Positions 30,402-42,627 of a stretch of 64,000 nucleotides of DNA are shown one piece after another. Position numbers and translations under genes: made by a program. Every line of letters starts with the position of its first letter. Position 1 is the first letter of the stretch. The notes beneath the pieces are model-generated. The model was not told where the DNA came from and did no database searches. It saw only the letters and a list, made by a program, of their open reading frames with translations. Source of the DNA: Mycolicibacter engbaekii (GTDB lineage: Bacteria > Actinomycetota > Actinomycetes > Mycobacteriales > Mycobacteriaceae); assembly GCF_002101585.1 (NCBI RefSeq), contig NZ_LQOT01000021.1, positions 1 to 64,000 of the forward strand, in the 5' to 3' direction.

Positions 30402-32129
30402 CTATCGGGGGACGGTCCGGACCGGGAGCTCGTCGCCGGTTTCGGGCCAGGGTTGACGGGACAGCATGTCGGCCACCGCCACATAACCCGCCTCGATCAG
30501 CCCGGATTTGGCGTCGACGATCCGGTAAGCCTGCTCGCGCCGATGGATGGGCTGGCCTTCGAGCACGATCACGCGCAGGTCGCCCTCGGCGAATCGGCAG
30601 CGGCGCTGCACCGCCGCGAGCAGCTGCTCGTTGTGCAGGTGGCCTTCACCGAAGTTCCAGCCGATCAGCGGGCCGGCGATGATCTCGCCGTCGCGGATGG
30701 TGTAGTCGGCCACGTTGTCGACCGCGCGGGGCAGCAGGCCGTTGAGGGCACGGCCTTGCAGGTGCATGGCGCGGAATGCGCCCGGGACCTTGTCGGCCAC
30801 CAGGTCGGCGGTGGACTGGTCGTAGAACTTCGCCAACTGGCTGATGACCAGCGCCGAGCTCTTGACGACGTTGGCCTCCACGACGTCCTCGGTACCGGTG
30901 CGGAAGCACCAGAAGCTGGACGCCCAGTTTCCGGCGTAGTACCGCATCGCCGGCAGGAAGGAGATCTGCTGCGGAAACATGTTCCCGGCCACCGGGATCA
31001 CCACCAGCCCGGTGAACAGAATCGCCATCAACAGCGGCGATCGCAGGTCAAAGACGCTGATCTCGGGGTGCTGGCCGAACAGGAAGAACAGCGAGAATCC
31101 GAAGAACACGTTCCACTCCAGCGGGACACCCATCGGCAGGTTGGACAAGATGTTGAGATGGAAGATCACCATGAAGGCGATCAGGAACCACCGCCACGGG
31201 TGATCTCCGGCGACCAGCACCAGCAGCGCCGGCACCACGAATTCGGCGGTGGTGCCGCCGACGTGCGCCATCAGCTGCGGTATCCGGGTGGGGCGCAGGT
31301 CGTTGCGGTGATCCCGGTACATCAGGTGTTTGACGCGGGTGAAGATCTTTGCCCGCAGCAGGGCATTGTTGCTCGTCATCACCGCAACCACATAGGGAAA
31401 GTGGTGATTCAGTTTGGAAGTGGCTGCGCCCCACCATAACCCGAGAAGGATGAGTTTGAACGCGGCCATCTGGTCGACGTAGGGAAAGAAGAAGACCAGC
31501 AACGTCAGGCCGTAGTGCTCGGCGCGAGCGGCCAGGAAGATCGTCTTGTCCCGCAGGCCCAGCAGGACCAGTGCGATCACCAGCGGAGCCACCAACACCG
31601 GGTCGAGCAGGCCCGGTCCGGGATCGCCCTGCCCGGCAGACAGCAACGTCCAGATTCCGGCAGCCAGCACCGCTGCGTAAAGCACCACGTCGACAGGAGT
31701 GCGGGTGTCGCCACGAGTGAAGGGGACTTTGTCCGGCCACGGCGGCAGCCGGATCGTCTTGGGCCGCAACCAGTACAGGACGCCGCCGATGGGCGGCCAG
31801 AATCGGGCGGTCAACGGACCCGACCCGCAGCCCAGGCCTAAGACCTCGAACAGCAGGCTGAAGACGACGAGCTTCTGGTAGACGATCGGCTGGGTCCACC
31901 ATTCGGCGATGCGGCCCAGACCGCCCAGGCCCGGAGTCAACCCGATCACCGCCGCGGCGCCCACGGCGTAGGCCGCGATCTTGAGCAGATAGATCAGGTA
32001 GACCCCCGATGGGGTGCCGAAGCCCTGGTCGACCCAGTGCCTGCTGCAGACCCGGATCCGGGTCGGCCAATCGGTGCTGCGCCACGTGGCGGGGTCGACG
32101 TCGGGAACCGACGGTTTGATGAACCCCAT
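30402..32129 (-). CDS. DUF3556 family integral membrane protein
   Basis: A 575-residue membrane protein of the mycobacterial DUF3556 family. The N-terminus is MGFIKPSVPDVDPATW, typical of the family, and roughly nine hydrophobic segments follow between residues 50 and 400. A soluble C-terminal part of about 170 residues includes FWCFRTGTEDVVEANV and GWNFGEGHLHNEQLL. Loop motifs such as WWGAATSKLNHHFPYVVAVM contain conserved His and could bind a metal, though this is inference. GAGG lies five nt before the ATG and a TATAAC -10 about 31 nt before it. The function is unknown. Confidence 0.8.
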   Translation of the reverse strand: MGFIKPSVPDVDPATWRSTDWPTRIRVCSRHWVDQGFGTPSGVYLIYLLKIAAYAVGAAAVIGLTPGLGGLGRIAEWWTQPIVYQKLVVFSLLFEVLGLGCGSGPLTARFWPPIGGVLYWLRPKTIRLPPWPDKVPFTRGDTRTPVDVVLYAAVLAAGIWTLLSAGQGDPGPGLLDPVLVAPLVIALVLLGLRDKTIFLAARAEHYGLTLLVFFFPYVDQMAAFKLILLGLWWGAATSKLNHHFPYVVAVMTSNNALLRAKIFTRVKHLMYRDHRNDLRPTRIPQLMAHVGGTTAEFVVPALLVLVAGDHPWRWFLIAFMVIFHLNILSNLPMGVPLEWNVFFGFSLFFLFGQHPEISVFDLRSPLLMAILFTGLVVIPVAGNMFPQQISFLPAMRYYAGNWASSFWCFRTGTEDVVEANVVKSSALVISQLAKFYDQSTADLVADKVPGAFRAMHLQGRALNGLLPRAVDNVADYTIRDGEIIAGPLIGWNFGEGHLHNEQLLAAVQRRCRFAEGDLRVIVLEGQPIHRREQAYRIVDAKSGLIEAGYVAVADMLSRQPWPETGDELPVRTVPR

Positions 32130-32160
32130 ACTGCCTCACTCCCTGCCGTGTGCCCGTTCT

Positions 32161-32166
32161 GTTATA
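32161..32166 (-). promoter_or_regulatory. Putative -10 of the DUF3556 gene
   Basis: On the minus strand TATAAC lies about 31 nt before the ATG at 32129, leaving a short leader that contains GAGG. The 127-bp gap to whiA shows no other element that I can name. Confidence 0.4.
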
Positions 32167-32256
32167 GCGGCAAGAGCAGGCCGGTGATGGGCATTCGGAC
32201 GGGTCCGGGCACCCCGGCGGCCCGGCTGTGCGGGCGGTGGGCGCAGAAGCGCGCAG

Positions 32257-33240
32257 CTAGGCGTCTTCGAGCAGTTCGGGGGTGACCGCGGACTCGGTGT
32301 CGGGAATGCCGTCCTGCTTGGCCTTGCGGTCAGCCATCGACAGCAGCCGCCGGATGCGCCCCGCCACCGCGTCTTTGGTCATCGGCGGGTCGGCCAGCCG
32401 GCCCAGTTCCTCCAGCGAGGCCTGCCGGTGCTCGACGCGCAGCCGGCCGGCCGAGGCCAGGTGCTCGGGCACGGTGTCGCCGAGGATCGCCAGCGCCCGT
32501 TCCACGCGTGCCGCCGCCGCCACCGCCGCCCGCGCGGACCGGCGCAGGTTGGCGTCGTCGAAGTTGGCCAGCCGGTTGGCGGTCGCACGCACCTCGCGGC
32601 GAATCCGGCGCTCCTCCCAGACCAGCCGCGTGTCCTGGGCGCCCATCCGGGTCAGCAGCGCCCCGATCGCCTCACCGTCGCGGACCACCACGCGGTCGGC
32701 GCCGCGTACCTCGCGGGCCTTGGCGGTGACGCCGAGCCGGCGCGCCGCACCGACCAGCGCCAGCGCGGCCTCCGGACCCGGGCAGCCAACCTCCAGCGCC
32801 GACGAGCGGCCCGGTTCGGTCAGTGAGCCGTGTGCCAAAAACGCGCCCCGCCAGGCAGCTTCGGCGTCGGCGACGCTGCCACCGACGACCTGGGCGGGCA
32901 GGCCCCGCACCGGGCGCCCGCGCAGATCCAGCAGTCCGGTCTGGCGGGCCAGCGCCTCACCGTCCTTGGTCACCCGCAGTACGTAGCGGGTGCTCTTGCG
33001 CATTCCGCTGGCCGACAGTACGTGCACGATCGCGTTGTAGCCGTACAGGTCGAAGATGTCCTTGCGCAGCCGACGTGCGATGACGCCCAGGTCCACCTCG
33101 GCCTCGACCACCACCCGGCCGGCCACGATGTGCAGGCCTCCGGCGAAGCGCAGCAGCGCCGCGACCTCCGCGCGGCGGGCGCTCACCGAACTGACCACGA
33201 GACGGCTCAGCTCGTCCTTGACTTCGGCCGTCATCGCCAC
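32257..33240 (-). CDS. whiA: WhiA, sporulation/division-type transcriptional regulator
   Basis: A 327-residue WhiA protein: an N-terminal LAGLIDADG-like homing-endonuclease fold without catalytic residues (about 1-210), joined to a C-terminal helix-turn-helix ([29 protein letters not shown] near residues 270-300). WhiA controls division genes in actinobacteria. GTG at 33240 ([11 protein letters not shown]) overlaps the 3' end of yvcK by 10 bp; ATG two codons later is an alternative start. It is the last gene of a uvrC-rapZ-yvcK-whiA operon. Confidence 0.96.
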   Translation of the reverse strand: MAMTAEVKDELSRLVVSSVSARRAEVAALLRFAGGLHIVAGRVVVEAEVDLGVIARRLRKDIFDLYGYNAIVHVLSASGMRKSTRYVLRVTKDGEALARQTGLLDLRGRPVRGLPAQVVGGSVADAEAAWRGAFLAHGSLTEPGRSSALEVGCPGPEAALALVGAARRLGVTAKAREVRGADRVVVRDGEAIGALLTRMGAQDTRLVWEERRIRREVRATANRLANFDDANLRRSARAAVAAAARVERALAILGDTVPEHLASAGRLRVEHRQASLEELGRLADPPMTKDAVAGRIRRLLSMADRKAKQDGIPDTESAVTPELLEDA

Positions 33241-34304
33241 GACTTGTCACCTCCCGGCCCGAGCCCGCTCGGTCCACTCACGCCGGTTTGCCGGCCCCCG
33301 CCCTCGGACTGCATCGCCACCGGGGTCGGAACTGTCAACGTCGATGCGCTCCGAACCCCGTCCAGCGCCGCCGCCAACTTTCCTGGGTCATGTAAAGGTG
33401 TACCAGGTCGGGCGACGTCGACGAACCGAACCTCCGCCGCGAACAGGGTGGCGGCCCGCCGCAGCTGTTCGCGCTCGCGTTCGCTGGGCACCCGGCCTGC
33501 GTCGATGATGATGTGGTCCACGGTGAATCCCGGCGCGTGCTGGGCCAGGACGTGCAGGTGGCGTTCCACGGAGAAGCCCGCGGTCTCCCCCGGTTCGGCC
33601 ACCAGATTGAGCACTAGGGCGCGCCGGGCGGTGGTGGACTGCAGCGCCGAGGCCAGACCGGGCACCAGCAGGTGCGGGATCACGCTGGTGAACCACGAAC
33701 CGGGCCCGAGCACCACCAGATCCGCGGACATGATGGCGTCCACCGCTTGCCGGGTGGCCGGCGGGTTACCCGGCAGCAGCCGAACCCGGCGCACCTTGCC
33801 CGGGGTGGTCGCCACCGCCACCTGACCGCGGATCAGCCGGAACAGCCGCGGGTCGGCTTCCAGCCCCGACACGTCGGCCTCGATCTGCAGGGCGATCGGG
33901 CACATGGGCAACACCCTGCCCTTGACGCCCAGCATCCGGCCCAGCTCGTCGAGGGCGGCCACCGGGTCGGCGAGCACCTCGTTGAGACCGGCCAGCAGCA
34001 GGTTGCCGATCGGATGACCCGCCAGCGCGCCGCTGCCGCCGAAGCGGTGTTGCAGCACGGTCGCCCACAGCTGGCCCATCGGGGTGTCGGAAGCCAGCGC
34101 CGCCAGTGCCATGCGCAGATCTCCGGGCGGAATCACGTCCAGCTCGCTGCGCAACCTGCCCGAGGAGCCGCCGTCGTCGGCCACGGTGACCACCGCGGTG
34201 ACGTGCGGGGTCAGCCGGCGGGCGGCCGACAGCGTCGCATACAGACCGTGTCCCCCGCCGAGCGCGACGATGCTCGGGTTGCCACGCGCGGGTTCAACGC
34301 TCAC
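33231..34304 (-). CDS. yvcK: YvcK/CuvA, UDP-sugar-binding gluconeogenesis factor
   Basis: A 357-residue UPF0052 protein with a Rossmann-like domain that binds UDP-sugars in relatives. [16 protein letters not shown] near residue 12 is the nucleotide-binding loop, and [15 protein letters not shown] near residue 40 is the family signature. In mycobacteria the homologue (Rv1422, CuvA) influences cell wall synthesis and growth on some carbon sources. GTG at 34304 is used; 58 bp separate it from rapZ. Confidence 0.94.
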   Translation of the reverse strand: MSVEPARGNPSIVALGGGHGLYATLSAARRLTPHVTAVVTVADDGGSSGRLRSELDVIPPGDLRMALAALASDTPMGQLWATVLQHRFGGSGALAGHPIGNLLLAGLNEVLADPVAALDELGRMLGVKGRVLPMCPIALQIEADVSGLEADPRLFRLIRGQVAVATTPGKVRRVRLLPGNPPATRQAVDAIMSADLVVLGPGSWFTSVIPHLLVPGLASALQSTTARRALVLNLVAEPGETAGFSVERHLHVLAQHAPGFTVDHIIIDAGRVPSEREREQLRRAATLFAAEVRFVDVARPGTPLHDPGKLAAALDGVRSASTLTVPTPVAMQSEGGGRQTGVSGPSGLGPGGDKSWR

Positions 34305-34362
34305 TGGCGCCGCTCCTCCTCATCGCTCCGCAAACTCCGCTCTGCATCGTCGCCGGCGCAAC

Positions 34363-35298
34363 TCATTCGCGGCCCAGATCCCGGTGCAGCACCCGCACCG
34401 ACAGCGCGTCACCGGAATCCTGGGCGTCCAGCAGGCGCGCCAGGGCCTCGGCGATGGCGACACTGCGATGCTTGCCGCCGGTGCACCCGATGGCCAGGGT
34501 CATGTAACGCTTTCCCTCTCGTCGATAGCCGCCGACCACCAGGGTCAGCAGCCGGTGGTAGCTCCTGAGGAACTCGTCGGCGCCCGGCTGGCTCAGCACG
34601 TAGTCGCGCACCGCCGGATGCTGCCCGGTGTGCCGGCGCAGTTCGTCGACCCAATGGGGGTTGGGCAGAAAGCGCACGTCCATCACCATGTCGGCGTCCA
34701 TCGGCAGGCCGTACTTGAACCCGAACGACTCGACGGTGATGGATGTCGGAGCGCTCACGGCATCGCCGCCGAACATCTCCTCGATGCTCTCCCGCAGTTC
34801 GCGAACGCTCAGCACCGAGGTGTCGATGACGAGGTCGGCGGCGGCGCGAACCGGCGCCAGCATGATCCGCTCGGCGGCGATGCCCTCGGTGAGGGTCTGC
34901 TGCCCCTGCAGCGGGTGACTGCGGCGGTTGTGTTCATAGCGCCGGACCAGCACGTCGTCACCGGCCTCCATGAACAGCACGCGGGGATTGATGCCGCGGG
35001 TGGCCAATTCGGTGCGTACCGAGTCCAGGTCCCCGGTGAATCCGGCCGAGCGCACGTCCATCACAACTGCCAGCTGGGTGATGCGCGAACCCGCCGCCAG
35101 GCCCAGGTCCACCATCCGGGTGATCAGGTCCGGGGGCAGGTTGTCGGCGACATACCAGCCCAGATCCTCCAATACCTTCGCCGCGGTGCCGCGACCGGCG
35201 CCGGACAGTCCGGTCACCAGCACGACGTCGATTCCGGCGCCGTCGCCCGGGCCGGCGACATCGCGCGCCCGCACGCCTTTGGGTGATTCCGTGGTCAT
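34363..35298 (-). CDS. rapZ: RapZ-like nucleotide-binding protein
   Basis: A 311-residue RapZ/YvcJ family P-loop protein. The Walker A-like loop is [12 protein letters not shown] near residue 32, with Arg where most ATPases have Lys, a substitution usual for actinobacterial members. The C-terminal domain contains [22 protein letters not shown] near residue 275, the conserved region that binds sugar phosphate or RNA in E. coli RapZ. It is coupled to uvrC by a 4-bp ATGA overlap. The role in mycobacteria is not settled. Confidence 0.94.
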   Translation of the reverse strand: MTTESPKGVRARDVAGPGDGAGIDVVLVTGLSGAGRGTAAKVLEDLGWYVADNLPPDLITRMVDLGLAAGSRITQLAVVMDVRSAGFTGDLDSVRTELATRGINPRVLFMEAGDDVLVRRYEHNRRSHPLQGQQTLTEGIAAERIMLAPVRAAADLVIDTSVLSVRELRESIEEMFGGDAVSAPTSITVESFGFKYGLPMDADMVMDVRFLPNPHWVDELRRHTGQHPAVRDYVLSQPGADEFLRSYHRLLTLVVGGYRREGKRYMTLAIGCTGGKHRSVAIAEALARLLDAQDSGDALSVRVLHRDLGRE

Positions 35299-37256
35299 CC
35301 CGACATCCGTTGCTGTTCAGCGGCGCCCGTCGCGCCGTCGGCTCCCAGTGCCTCGAGTACGGCGGCGGCGGTCGCCGCGCCGATCCCCGGGATCGAGGTG
35401 AGCTCCTCGACGGTAGCCCGTTTGAGCCGGGCCACCGATCCGAAACGGGAGATCAGCACCTTGCGCCGGTGCTCGCCGAGCCCGGGCACCGAGTCCAGCA
35501 CCGATTCGGTCATCCGCTTGGACCGCTTGCTGCGGTGGTAGGTGATGGCGAACCGGTGCGCCTCGTCGCGGATCCGCTGCAGCAGGTAGAGCCCTTCGCT
35601 CTGCCGGGGCAGGATGATCGGATCCGGTTCGGAGGGCACCCACACCTCCTCGAGTCGTTTGGCCAGGCCGATGACCGCCACGTCGGTGATGCCGAGCTCG
35701 GCCAGCACTTCGGCGGCGGCATTGACCTGCGGCGCACCGCCGTCGACGACATAGAGATTCGGCGGGTAGGCAAATTTGCGGGACTTTCCTTCCGGAGCAA
35801 GGACTTCGGCGTCGTCCAAATGTCGCCGGAACCGTCGCCGGGTGACCTCTGCGATCGAGGCCACATCGTCGGACCGGCCCTGACCTGCGGCCTCCCGGAT
35901 CGCGAAGTGCCGGTAGTCGGACTTGCGCGGCAGTCCGTCCTCGAACACCACCAGGGATCCGACCACGTCGGTGCCCTGCACATGGCTGATGTCGACGCAC
36001 TCGATGCGCAGCGGAGCATCGGGCAGGCCCAGGGATTCCTGGATATTCTGCAGCGCAGCCGACCGTGCGGTGAAATCCCCGGCACGCTTCATCTTGTGTT
36101 GCTGCAGGGCGTCTTTGGCGTTGCGCTCGACCGTCTCGGCCAGCACCCGCTTGTCGCCGCGCAGCGGCACCCGAAGCGAGACGCGCGAACCCCGCAGCGC
36201 GGACAGCCAACTGGTCAGCTCCTCGGCGTTGGCCGGCAGACAGGGCACCAGGACCTCGCGCGGTACCGGGTTGGTCGGCTCGTCGGCTGCGCCGTCCAGC
36301 TCGGCCTGATCGCCGTAGAACTGCGTCACGAACTGCTCGACCATGGCTTCGAGTGAACTCTCGGGGTCGGCGGGGTCGCCGGGCTTCTCGACGATCCAGC
36401 CGCGCTGTCCGCGCACCCGCCCGCCGCGGACGTGAAACACCTGGACAGCCGCCTCGAGTTCGTCGTCGGCGAACGCCACCACGTCGGCGTCGGTGCCGTC
36501 GCCGAGCACGACGGCCTGCTTCTCCAGGGCCCGCCGCAGCGCCGCGACGTCGTCGCGCAGGCGTGCGGCCCGCTCGAAGTCGAGGGCGTCGGAGGCGGCC
36601 AGCATCTGCTGTTCGAGACTGCGCACCAGCCGGTCGGTCTTGCCGGCCAGGAAATCGCAGAAGTCGTCCACGATCCGCCGGTGCTCGGCGGCGCTGACCC
36701 GCCCGACGCACGGCGCGGAGCACTTGCCGATGTAGCCCAGCAGGCAGGGCCTGCCGATCTGCTGGTGACGCTTGAACACCCCGGCCGAGCATGTCCGGGC
36801 CGGGAAGACCCGCAGCAGCAGGTCCAGGGTTTCCCGGATCGCCCAGGCGTGCGAGTAGGGCCCGAAATAGCGCACGCCCTTGCGGCGCGGCCCGCGGTAG
36901 ACCATCAGCCGGGGGTATTCCTCGTTCAAGGTGACCGCCAGCACGGGGTAGGTCTTGTCGTCGCGGTAGCGGACGTTGAAGCGGGGATCGAACTCCTTGA
37001 TCCAGTTGTATTCCAGCTGGAGTGCCTCGACTTCGGTGTTGACCACCGTCCACTCGACCTTGGCGGCGGTGGTCACCATCTGGCGCGTCCGCGGGTGTAG
37101 CCCGGCGATGTCGGCGAAGTACGACGTCAGCCGCGGCCGCAGGCTTTTCGCCTTGCCCACGTAGATGACCCGGCCATGGGAGTCGACGAACCGGTAGACG
37201 CCGGGCGCGAGGGGAATGGAGCCCGGCGCCGGACGATAGGTCGCAGGGTCTGGCAC
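35295..37256 (-). CDS. uvrC: UvrC, excinuclease ABC subunit C
   Basis: A 653-residue nucleotide excision repair nuclease. Order of domains: GIY-YIG 3'-incision nuclease (residues 17-95, with [21 protein letters not shown]), a Cys-containing segment near 170 ([18 protein letters not shown]), UvrB-binding UVR helix near 210, the RNase H-like 5'-incision domain (about 390-560, with [23 protein letters not shown]), and two helix-hairpin-helix motifs at the C-terminus ([16 protein letters not shown] and [15 protein letters not shown]). It starts with GTG at 37256, six nt after a TAGCCT -10. Confidence 0.96.
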   Translation of the reverse strand: MPDPATYRPAPGSIPLAPGVYRFVDSHGRVIYVGKAKSLRPRLTSYFADIAGLHPRTRQMVTTAAKVEWTVVNTEVEALQLEYNWIKEFDPRFNVRYRDDKTYPVLAVTLNEEYPRLMVYRGPRRKGVRYFGPYSHAWAIRETLDLLLRVFPARTCSAGVFKRHQQIGRPCLLGYIGKCSAPCVGRVSAAEHRRIVDDFCDFLAGKTDRLVRSLEQQMLAASDALDFERAARLRDDVAALRRALEKQAVVLGDGTDADVVAFADDELEAAVQVFHVRGGRVRGQRGWIVEKPGDPADPESSLEAMVEQFVTQFYGDQAELDGAADEPTNPVPREVLVPCLPANAEELTSWLSALRGSRVSLRVPLRGDKRVLAETVERNAKDALQQHKMKRAGDFTARSAALQNIQESLGLPDAPLRIECVDISHVQGTDVVGSLVVFEDGLPRKSDYRHFAIREAAGQGRSDDVASIAEVTRRRFRRHLDDAEVLAPEGKSRKFAYPPNLYVVDGGAPQVNAAAEVLAELGITDVAVIGLAKRLEEVWVPSEPDPIILPRQSEGLYLLQRIRDEAHRFAITYHRSKRSKRMTESVLDSVPGLGEHRRKVLISRFGSVARLKRATVEELTSIPGIGAATAAAVLEALGADGATGAAEQQRMSG

Positions 37257-37262
37257 GTAACC

Positions 37263-37268
37263 AGGCTA
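37263..37268 (-). promoter_or_regulatory. Putative -10 of uvrC (leaderless)
   Basis: On the minus strand TAGCCT ends six nt before the GTG start at 37256. The same hexamer and spacing precede ribC (40272). Confidence 0.45.
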
Positions 37269-37321
37269 GCGGCGATCGCAAGCGCGACGGAGTCGGGCGC
37301 AGCGGGTCGCCGCGCAATGCC

Positions 37322-38274
<953 letters not shown>

Positions 38275-39552
38275 CTACAGCGCTCCGCCGAATTCGCCGG
38301 GCAGCTGCTCGGCGTCGTCGAAGTCCTCGAGTCCTGTCAGGTCGTGGCCCATCCTGTCGCGTTTGGTCAGCAGGTAGCGGATGTTCTCGGAGTTGGCGCG
38401 AACCGGCAGCGGCACGCGCTCGATGATATGGAGACCGTAGCCGTCGAGCCCAACCCGTTTGGCCGGGTTGTTGGTGAGCAGCCGCATCGAGCGAACGCCC
38501 AGATCGGTGAGGATCTGCGCCCCGATCCCGTAGTCGCGCGCGTCGGCCGGCAGCCCCAGTTTGAGGTTGGCGTCGACGGTGTCGTCACCGGCGTCCTGCA
38601 GCTGGTAGGCCTGCAGTTTGTGCAGCAGGCCGATCCCGCGGCCCTCGTGCCCGCGCATGTAGAGCACCACGCCGCGGCCCTCGTGCGCCACCATCGCCAG
38701 CGCGGCGTCCAGCTGCGGTCCGCAGTCGCAGCGCCGCGACCCGAACACGTCACCGGTCAAACACTCCGAGTGGACACGAACGAGCACGTCGTCGCCGTCG
38801 TTGTCGGGTCCGGCGATCTCGCCGCGGACCAGCGCGACGTGCTCGACGTCCTCGTAGATGCTGGTATAGCCGACCGCCCGGAACTCGCCGTGACGGGTCG
38901 GGATACGGGCTTCGGCGACCCGCTCGATGTGCCTTTCGTGCTTGCGCCGCCACTCGATCATGTCGGCGATGGAGATCAGCGCCAGGCCGTGCTCGTCGGC
39001 GAAGACCCGCAGCTCCTCGGTCTGGGCCATCGCGCCCTCGTCCTTTTGGCTGACGATCTCGCAGATCGCGCCGGCCGGCTGCAGGCCGGCCATCCGGGCC
39101 AGGTCGACCGCGGCCTCGGTGTGGCCGGGCCGGCGCAGCACCCCACCGTCCTTGGCCCGCAGCGGCACGACATGGCCGGGACGGGTGAAGTCGTCGGCCG
39201 CACTGGTCGGATCGGCCAGCAGGCGCATGGTCGTCGCGCGGTCCGATGCCGAGATCCCGGTGCCGACGTTGTTCTTGGCGTCGACGGTCACGGTGTAGGC
39301 GGTTCCGTGCTTGTCCTGGTTCACCGCATACATGGGCAGCAGGCCCAGCCGGTCGCAGATCGCGCCGTCCAGCGGTACACACAGGTAACCGGAGGTGTAG
39401 CGCACCATGAACGCCACCAGCTCGGGTGTGGCCTTCTCGGCGGCGAAGATCAGGTCGCCTTCGTTTTCCCGGTCTTCGTCGTCGATGACGACGACGGCCT
39501 TTCCAGCCGCGATGTCGGCAACCGCCCGCTCGACGGTGTCCAACTTCGTCAT
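38275..39552 (-). CDS. ribBA: RibBA, DHBP synthase / GTP cyclohydrolase II
   Basis: A 425-residue bifunctional enzyme supplying both riboflavin precursors. Residues 1-205 are 3,4-dihydroxy-2-butanone 4-phosphate synthase ([16 protein letters not shown] acidic metal site, [16 protein letters not shown]). Residues 206-425 are GTP cyclohydrolase II, with the zinc Cys ligands in [15 protein letters not shown] and the [12 protein letters not shown] loop. I chose ATG at 39552, which has AAGGTG upstream; a longer frame to 39651 overlaps the end of ribC. No riboswitch was recognised in the 95-bp gap before it. Confidence 0.95.
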   Translation of the reverse strand: MTKLDTVERAVADIAAGKAVVVIDDEDRENEGDLIFAAEKATPELVAFMVRYTSGYLCVPLDGAICDRLGLLPMYAVNQDKHGTAYTVTVDAKNNVGTGISASDRATTMRLLADPTSAADDFTRPGHVVPLRAKDGGVLRRPGHTEAAVDLARMAGLQPAGAICEIVSQKDEGAMAQTEELRVFADEHGLALISIADMIEWRRKHERHIERVAEARIPTRHGEFRAVGYTSIYEDVEHVALVRGEIAGPDNDGDDVLVRVHSECLTGDVFGSRRCDCGPQLDAALAMVAHEGRGVVLYMRGHEGRGIGLLHKLQAYQLQDAGDDTVDANLKLGLPADARDYGIGAQILTDLGVRSMRLLTNNPAKRVGLDGYGLHIIERVPLPVRANSENIRYLLTKRDRMGHDLTGLEDFDDAEQLPGEFGGAL

Positions 39553-39647
39553 CTGTGTCACCTTGTTTTCGCCATCGGGGAGCACCCGGACGGCGCTACC
39601 TGCCCGTCCAGTATGAACCACCCCGGAACCACCATTCGCTCCGTGAC

Positions 39648-40265
39648 TCATTCCGTGGGCTTAATCACCAGCCGTTCGACGTATTTGGCGATCACGTCGA
39701 CCTCCAGATTGACCAGCGCACCGACCGGGGCGCGGCCCAGTGTCGTCAGTTCCAGGGTGGTAGGAATCAGCGAGACTTCAAAGAAATCTCCGCTGTCCGC
39801 GGCGTCGCAGCCCAGCCCCGACACCGTCAGCGAGGTGCCGTCGACGGTGATCGAGCCCTTCTCCACCACGTAGCGCGCCAGGGCGGCCGGCAAGCCGATG
39901 CGCACCACCTCCCAGTGCTGGCCGGGGGTGCGGGCCAAGACCCGCCCGGTGCCGTCGACATGCCCCTGCACGATGTGCCCGCCCAGCCGGCTGCCCAGCG
40001 CCGCCGCCCGCTCGAGATTGACCGCACTGCCGACCTGCAAAGATCCCAGGCTGGAACGCTCCAGGGTCTCGCGCATCACATCGGCGCTGAAGCGACCGCC
40101 GGGCTGCACCTCGACAACGGTCAGGCACACCCCGTTGACGGCGATCGAGTCGCCGTGGCGGGCATCGGAGGTGACGGTGGGGCCCTGGATGACCAGGCGC
40201 GCAGCGTCGGCGAGGTCCTCGCGGCCGACCAGCTCGCCCAGTTCCTCGACAATTCCGGTGAACAT
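39648..40265 (-). CDS. ribC: Riboflavin synthase alpha subunit
   Basis: A 205-residue enzyme built of two similar lumazine-binding barrels. Each begins with the family pattern: [13 protein letters not shown] at residue 1 and [17 protein letters not shown] near residue 95. It dismutates two lumazines to riboflavin. ATG at 40265 is preferred to GTG at 40268, because the protein family begins MFTG and a TAGCCT -10 ends six nt before it. Confidence 0.95.
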   Translation of the reverse strand: MFTGIVEELGELVGREDLADAARLVIQGPTVTSDARHGDSIAVNGVCLTVVEVQPGGRFSADVMRETLERSSLGSLQVGSAVNLERAAALGSRLGGHIVQGHVDGTGRVLARTPGQHWEVVRIGLPAALARYVVEKGSITVDGTSLTVSGLGCDAADSGDFFEVSLIPTTLELTTLGRAPVGALVNLEVDVIAKYVERLVIKPTE

Positions 40266-40271
40266 CACAAC

Positions 40272-40277
40272 AGGCTA
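40272..40277 (-). promoter_or_regulatory. Putative -10 of ribC (leaderless)
   Basis: On the minus strand TAGCCT ends six nt before the ATG at 40265. It faces the divergent lprG promoter about 80 bp away. Confidence 0.45.
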
Positions 40278-40357
40278 GCGACGGGCACCGGCGCGGCGGA
40301 CTCGGGCGCGTCGGCCGTGGTTGTCTACGCTGCCCCGCCTCGGCCGGGAGGCCTCTA

Positions 40358-40363
40358 TACGAT
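40358..40363 (+). promoter_or_regulatory. Putative -10 of lprG (leaderless)
   Basis: TACGAT is followed by seven nt and then the ATG at 40371, the same hexamer and spacing as ctaA. It overlaps an earlier in-frame ATG at 40362, making that ATG unlikely as the start, although GGGAGG at 40346 could serve it if the transcript began further upstream. Confidence 0.45.
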
Positions 40364-40370
40364 GTCCCCC

Positions 40371-41060
40371 ATGCGCAGACTTCTCATCGCCCTGGCCACC
40401 GCGACCACCGCTGCCGCGCTGCTGGCCGGCTGTTCATCCAAGGACGCCGGCGGTCCGCTGCCGGACGCGACGACACTGGTCGCGGAATCGGCGACCACCA
40501 CCGCCAACCTCCAGAGCGCACACCTGGCCCTGACCGTGACCGGCCAGATCAAAAACCTCCCGGTCAAGACCCTTGAGGGCGATCTGACCACCCAGCCGGC
40601 CACCGCCGCCAAGGGCAACGCCACGATCATGATGCTGGGCTCGGACGTCGACGCGAAGTTCGTCGTGATCGACGGTGACCTCTACGCCGCGATCACCGGC
40701 GACGACTACGACAACTACGGCGCCGCCGACAAGATCTACGACGTGGCCGCGATCCTGAGCCCGGACAAGGGCCTGGCCAACATGCTGGCCAAGCTGACCG
40801 ACACCCAGGCCGTCGGCCGCGACACCATCAACGGCCAGAAGGCCGTGCGGGTCACCGGCAACGCCCCCGCCGACGCCGTGAACTCCCTGGCCCCGCAGCT
40901 GAAGGCCACCGCACCCACCCCGGCCACGGTGTGGATCTCCGAGGACGGCGATCACCAGCTGGTGCAGGCCCAGCTCGACCCCAGCGCGGGCAACGCCATT
41001 CAGATGACCCTGTCGAATTGGAATGCCCCCGTCACGATCGAGAAGCCGGCGGGAGCGTAA
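40371..41060 (+). CDS. lprG: LprG lipoprotein, carrier of triacylated glycolipids
   Basis: A 229-residue lipoprotein. The signal peptide [21 protein letters not shown] ends in a LAGC lipobox, so the mature protein is anchored through Cys21. The mature part is an LppX/LprG fold; the LprG family carries triacylglycerol and lipoarabinomannan-type lipids across the periplasm. It works with the P55 transporter encoded next, with which it shares a base (TAATG). If the ATG at 40362 is used, three residues are added. Confidence 0.93.
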   Translation: MRRLLIALATATTAAALLAGCSSKDAGGPLPDATTLVAESATTTANLQSAHLALTVTGQIKNLPVKTLEGDLTTQPATAAKGNATIMMLGSDVDAKFVVIDGDLYAAITGDDYDNYGAADKIYDVAAILSPDKGLANMLAKLTDTQAVGRDTINGQKAVRVTGNAPADAVNSLAPQLKATAPTPATVWISEDGDHQLVQAQLDPSAGNAIQMTLSNWNAPVTIEKPAGA

Positions 41061-42613
41061 TGCGAGTCAACCGCCGGCTCGCGATCAGCGCAGGTAGCCT
41101 GGCCGTCCTGCTCGGTGCCCTCGACACCTACGTCGTGGTCACGATCATGCGCGACATCATGGCTCCGCAGCCGGCCGGTGTCGGCATCCCCATCAATAAG
41201 ATTCAGCAGCTCACCCCGATCATCACCTGCTATCTGCTCGGCTACATCGCGGCCATGCCGCTGCTGGGACGGGCCTCCGACCGGTTCGGCCGCAAACTGC
41301 TGCTGCAGGTCAGCCTGGCCACGTTCGCGGTCGGTTCGGTGGTGACGGCACTTGCCGGGGATCTGACGACCTTGGTCGCCGGGCGCACCATTCAGGGCAT
41401 CGCCAGCGGCGCCCTGCTGCCGGTGACCCTGGCGCTGGGCGCCGACCTGTGGTCGCAGCGCAATCGGGCCGGCGTGCTCGGCGGGATCGGTGCCGCCCAG
41501 GAGCTCGGCAGCGTGCTGGGCCCGCTGTACGGCATCTTCATCGTCTGGGCGCTGCGGGACTGGCGCGACGTGTTCTGGATCAACGTGCCGCTGACCGCGA
41601 TCGCCATGGTGATGATCCACTTCAGCCTGCCCTCGCGCGCCGATACCGAGCAGGACGGCACTCCCCCCGAACGCGTCGACGTGGTCGGGGGTCTGCTGCT
41701 GGCGGTGATGCTGGGTCTGGCGGTGATGGGTCTCTACAACCCCGAGCCCACCGCCAAGCAGGCCCTGCCGGACTGGGGTCCGCCCCTGCTGGTCGGCGCG
41801 GCGGTGGCCCTGCTGGCGTTCGCGGTCTGGGAGCGGTTCGCCCGCACCAAGCTGATCGACCCGGCCGGCACCCGGTTCGGCCCGTTCCTGGCGGCGCTGG
41901 GCTCCTCGATGTGCGCCGGCGCGGCGTTGATGGTGACGCTGGTCAATGTCGAACTGTTCGGGCAGGGCGTGCTGGGCATGACCCAGAACGAAGCGGCCGG
42001 CCTGCTGCTGCGGTTCCTGATCGCGCTCCCGGTCGGCGCCCTGGTGGGCGGCTGGATCGCCACCCGCGTCGGGGACCGGCTGGTGGCGTTCGCCGGTCTG
42101 CTCATCGCCGCCGGCGGCTACGCACTGATCTCGAAGTGGCCGGTCGACCTGCTCAACTACCACCACAACCTCTTCGGTGTGGTGAGCCTGCCCGCGTTGG
42201 CCACCGACCAGATGCTGGCCGGTTTCGGGCTCGGCCTGGTTATCGGCCCGCTGACCTCGGCGGTGATGCGCGCTGTTCCGCCCCGCGAGCACGGCATTGC
42301 CGCCTCGAGCGTGGTGGTGGCCCGGATGACGGGCATGCTGGTCGGGATGGCGGCGCTGTCGGCGTGGGGGCTCTACCGCTTCAACCAGATCCTGGCGAGC
42401 CGGCCCAAGGCTGTCGGCGACACCCTGGCGGAGAAGATGCTGCACAAGGCCGCCAACTCCAAGGTGGCCTTCGCGATGATGTACGGGGAGATCTTCTGGA
42501 TCACCGCGATCGTCTGCGTGGTGGGCGCGGTGCTCGGGTTGCTCATCGGCAGCAACAAGGTAGTCGCCGAGGACCCGGAGCTGCCGGAGCCGGAAGCCGC
42601 CCTGGCGCGCTGA
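41060..42613 (+). CDS. p55: P55 major facilitator efflux transporter
   Basis: A 517-residue MFS protein with about 14 membrane helices, homologous to Rv1410c. Motif [13 protein letters not shown], lies near residue 75 after helix 2, and motif D-like acidic residue in the first helix is the Asp of [12 protein letters not shown]. With LprG it exports triacylglycerides and affects drug tolerance and cell-wall permeability. The ATG overlaps the lprG TAA by one base, so the pair is translationally coupled. It converges on ribG with a 12-bp gap. Confidence 0.94.
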   Translation: MRVNRRLAISAGSLAVLLGALDTYVVVTIMRDIMAPQPAGVGIPINKIQQLTPIITCYLLGYIAAMPLLGRASDRFGRKLLLQVSLATFAVGSVVTALAGDLTTLVAGRTIQGIASGALLPVTLALGADLWSQRNRAGVLGGIGAAQELGSVLGPLYGIFIVWALRDWRDVFWINVPLTAIAMVMIHFSLPSRADTEQDGTPPERVDVVGGLLLAVMLGLAVMGLYNPEPTAKQALPDWGPPLLVGAAVALLAFAVWERFARTKLIDPAGTRFGPFLAALGSSMCAGAALMVTLVNVELFGQGVLGMTQNEAAGLLLRFLIALPVGALVGGWIATRVGDRLVAFAGLLIAAGGYALISKWPVDLLNYHHNLFGVVSLPALATDQMLAGFGLGLVIGPLTSAVMRAVPPREHGIAASSVVVARMTGMLVGMAALSAWGLYRFNQILASRPKAVGDTLAEKMLHKAANSKVAFAMMYGEIFWITAIVCVVGAVLGLLIGSNKVVAEDPELPEPEAALAR

Positions 42614-42627
42614 GCCGCGGTGCGGCT
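42613..42627. terminator. Small hairpin between convergent P55 and ribG
   Basis: AGCCGC-GGT-GCGGCT forms a six-bp stem with a three-nt loop spanning the gap between the two stop codons. It lacks a T tract; it could terminate either transcript weakly. Confidence 0.35.

Noticed and set aside
35317..37317. 666-codon frame overlapping uvrC on the same strand
   Set aside because: It is a shifted frame of uvrC with Arg/Gly/Ala-rich content; the UvrC domains are all in the other frame.
39553..39647. FMN riboswitch before ribBA
   Set aside because: The gap is only 95 bp and shows none of the conserved RFN-element helices that I can recognise; a weak GGACGG/CCGTCC pair is not enough.
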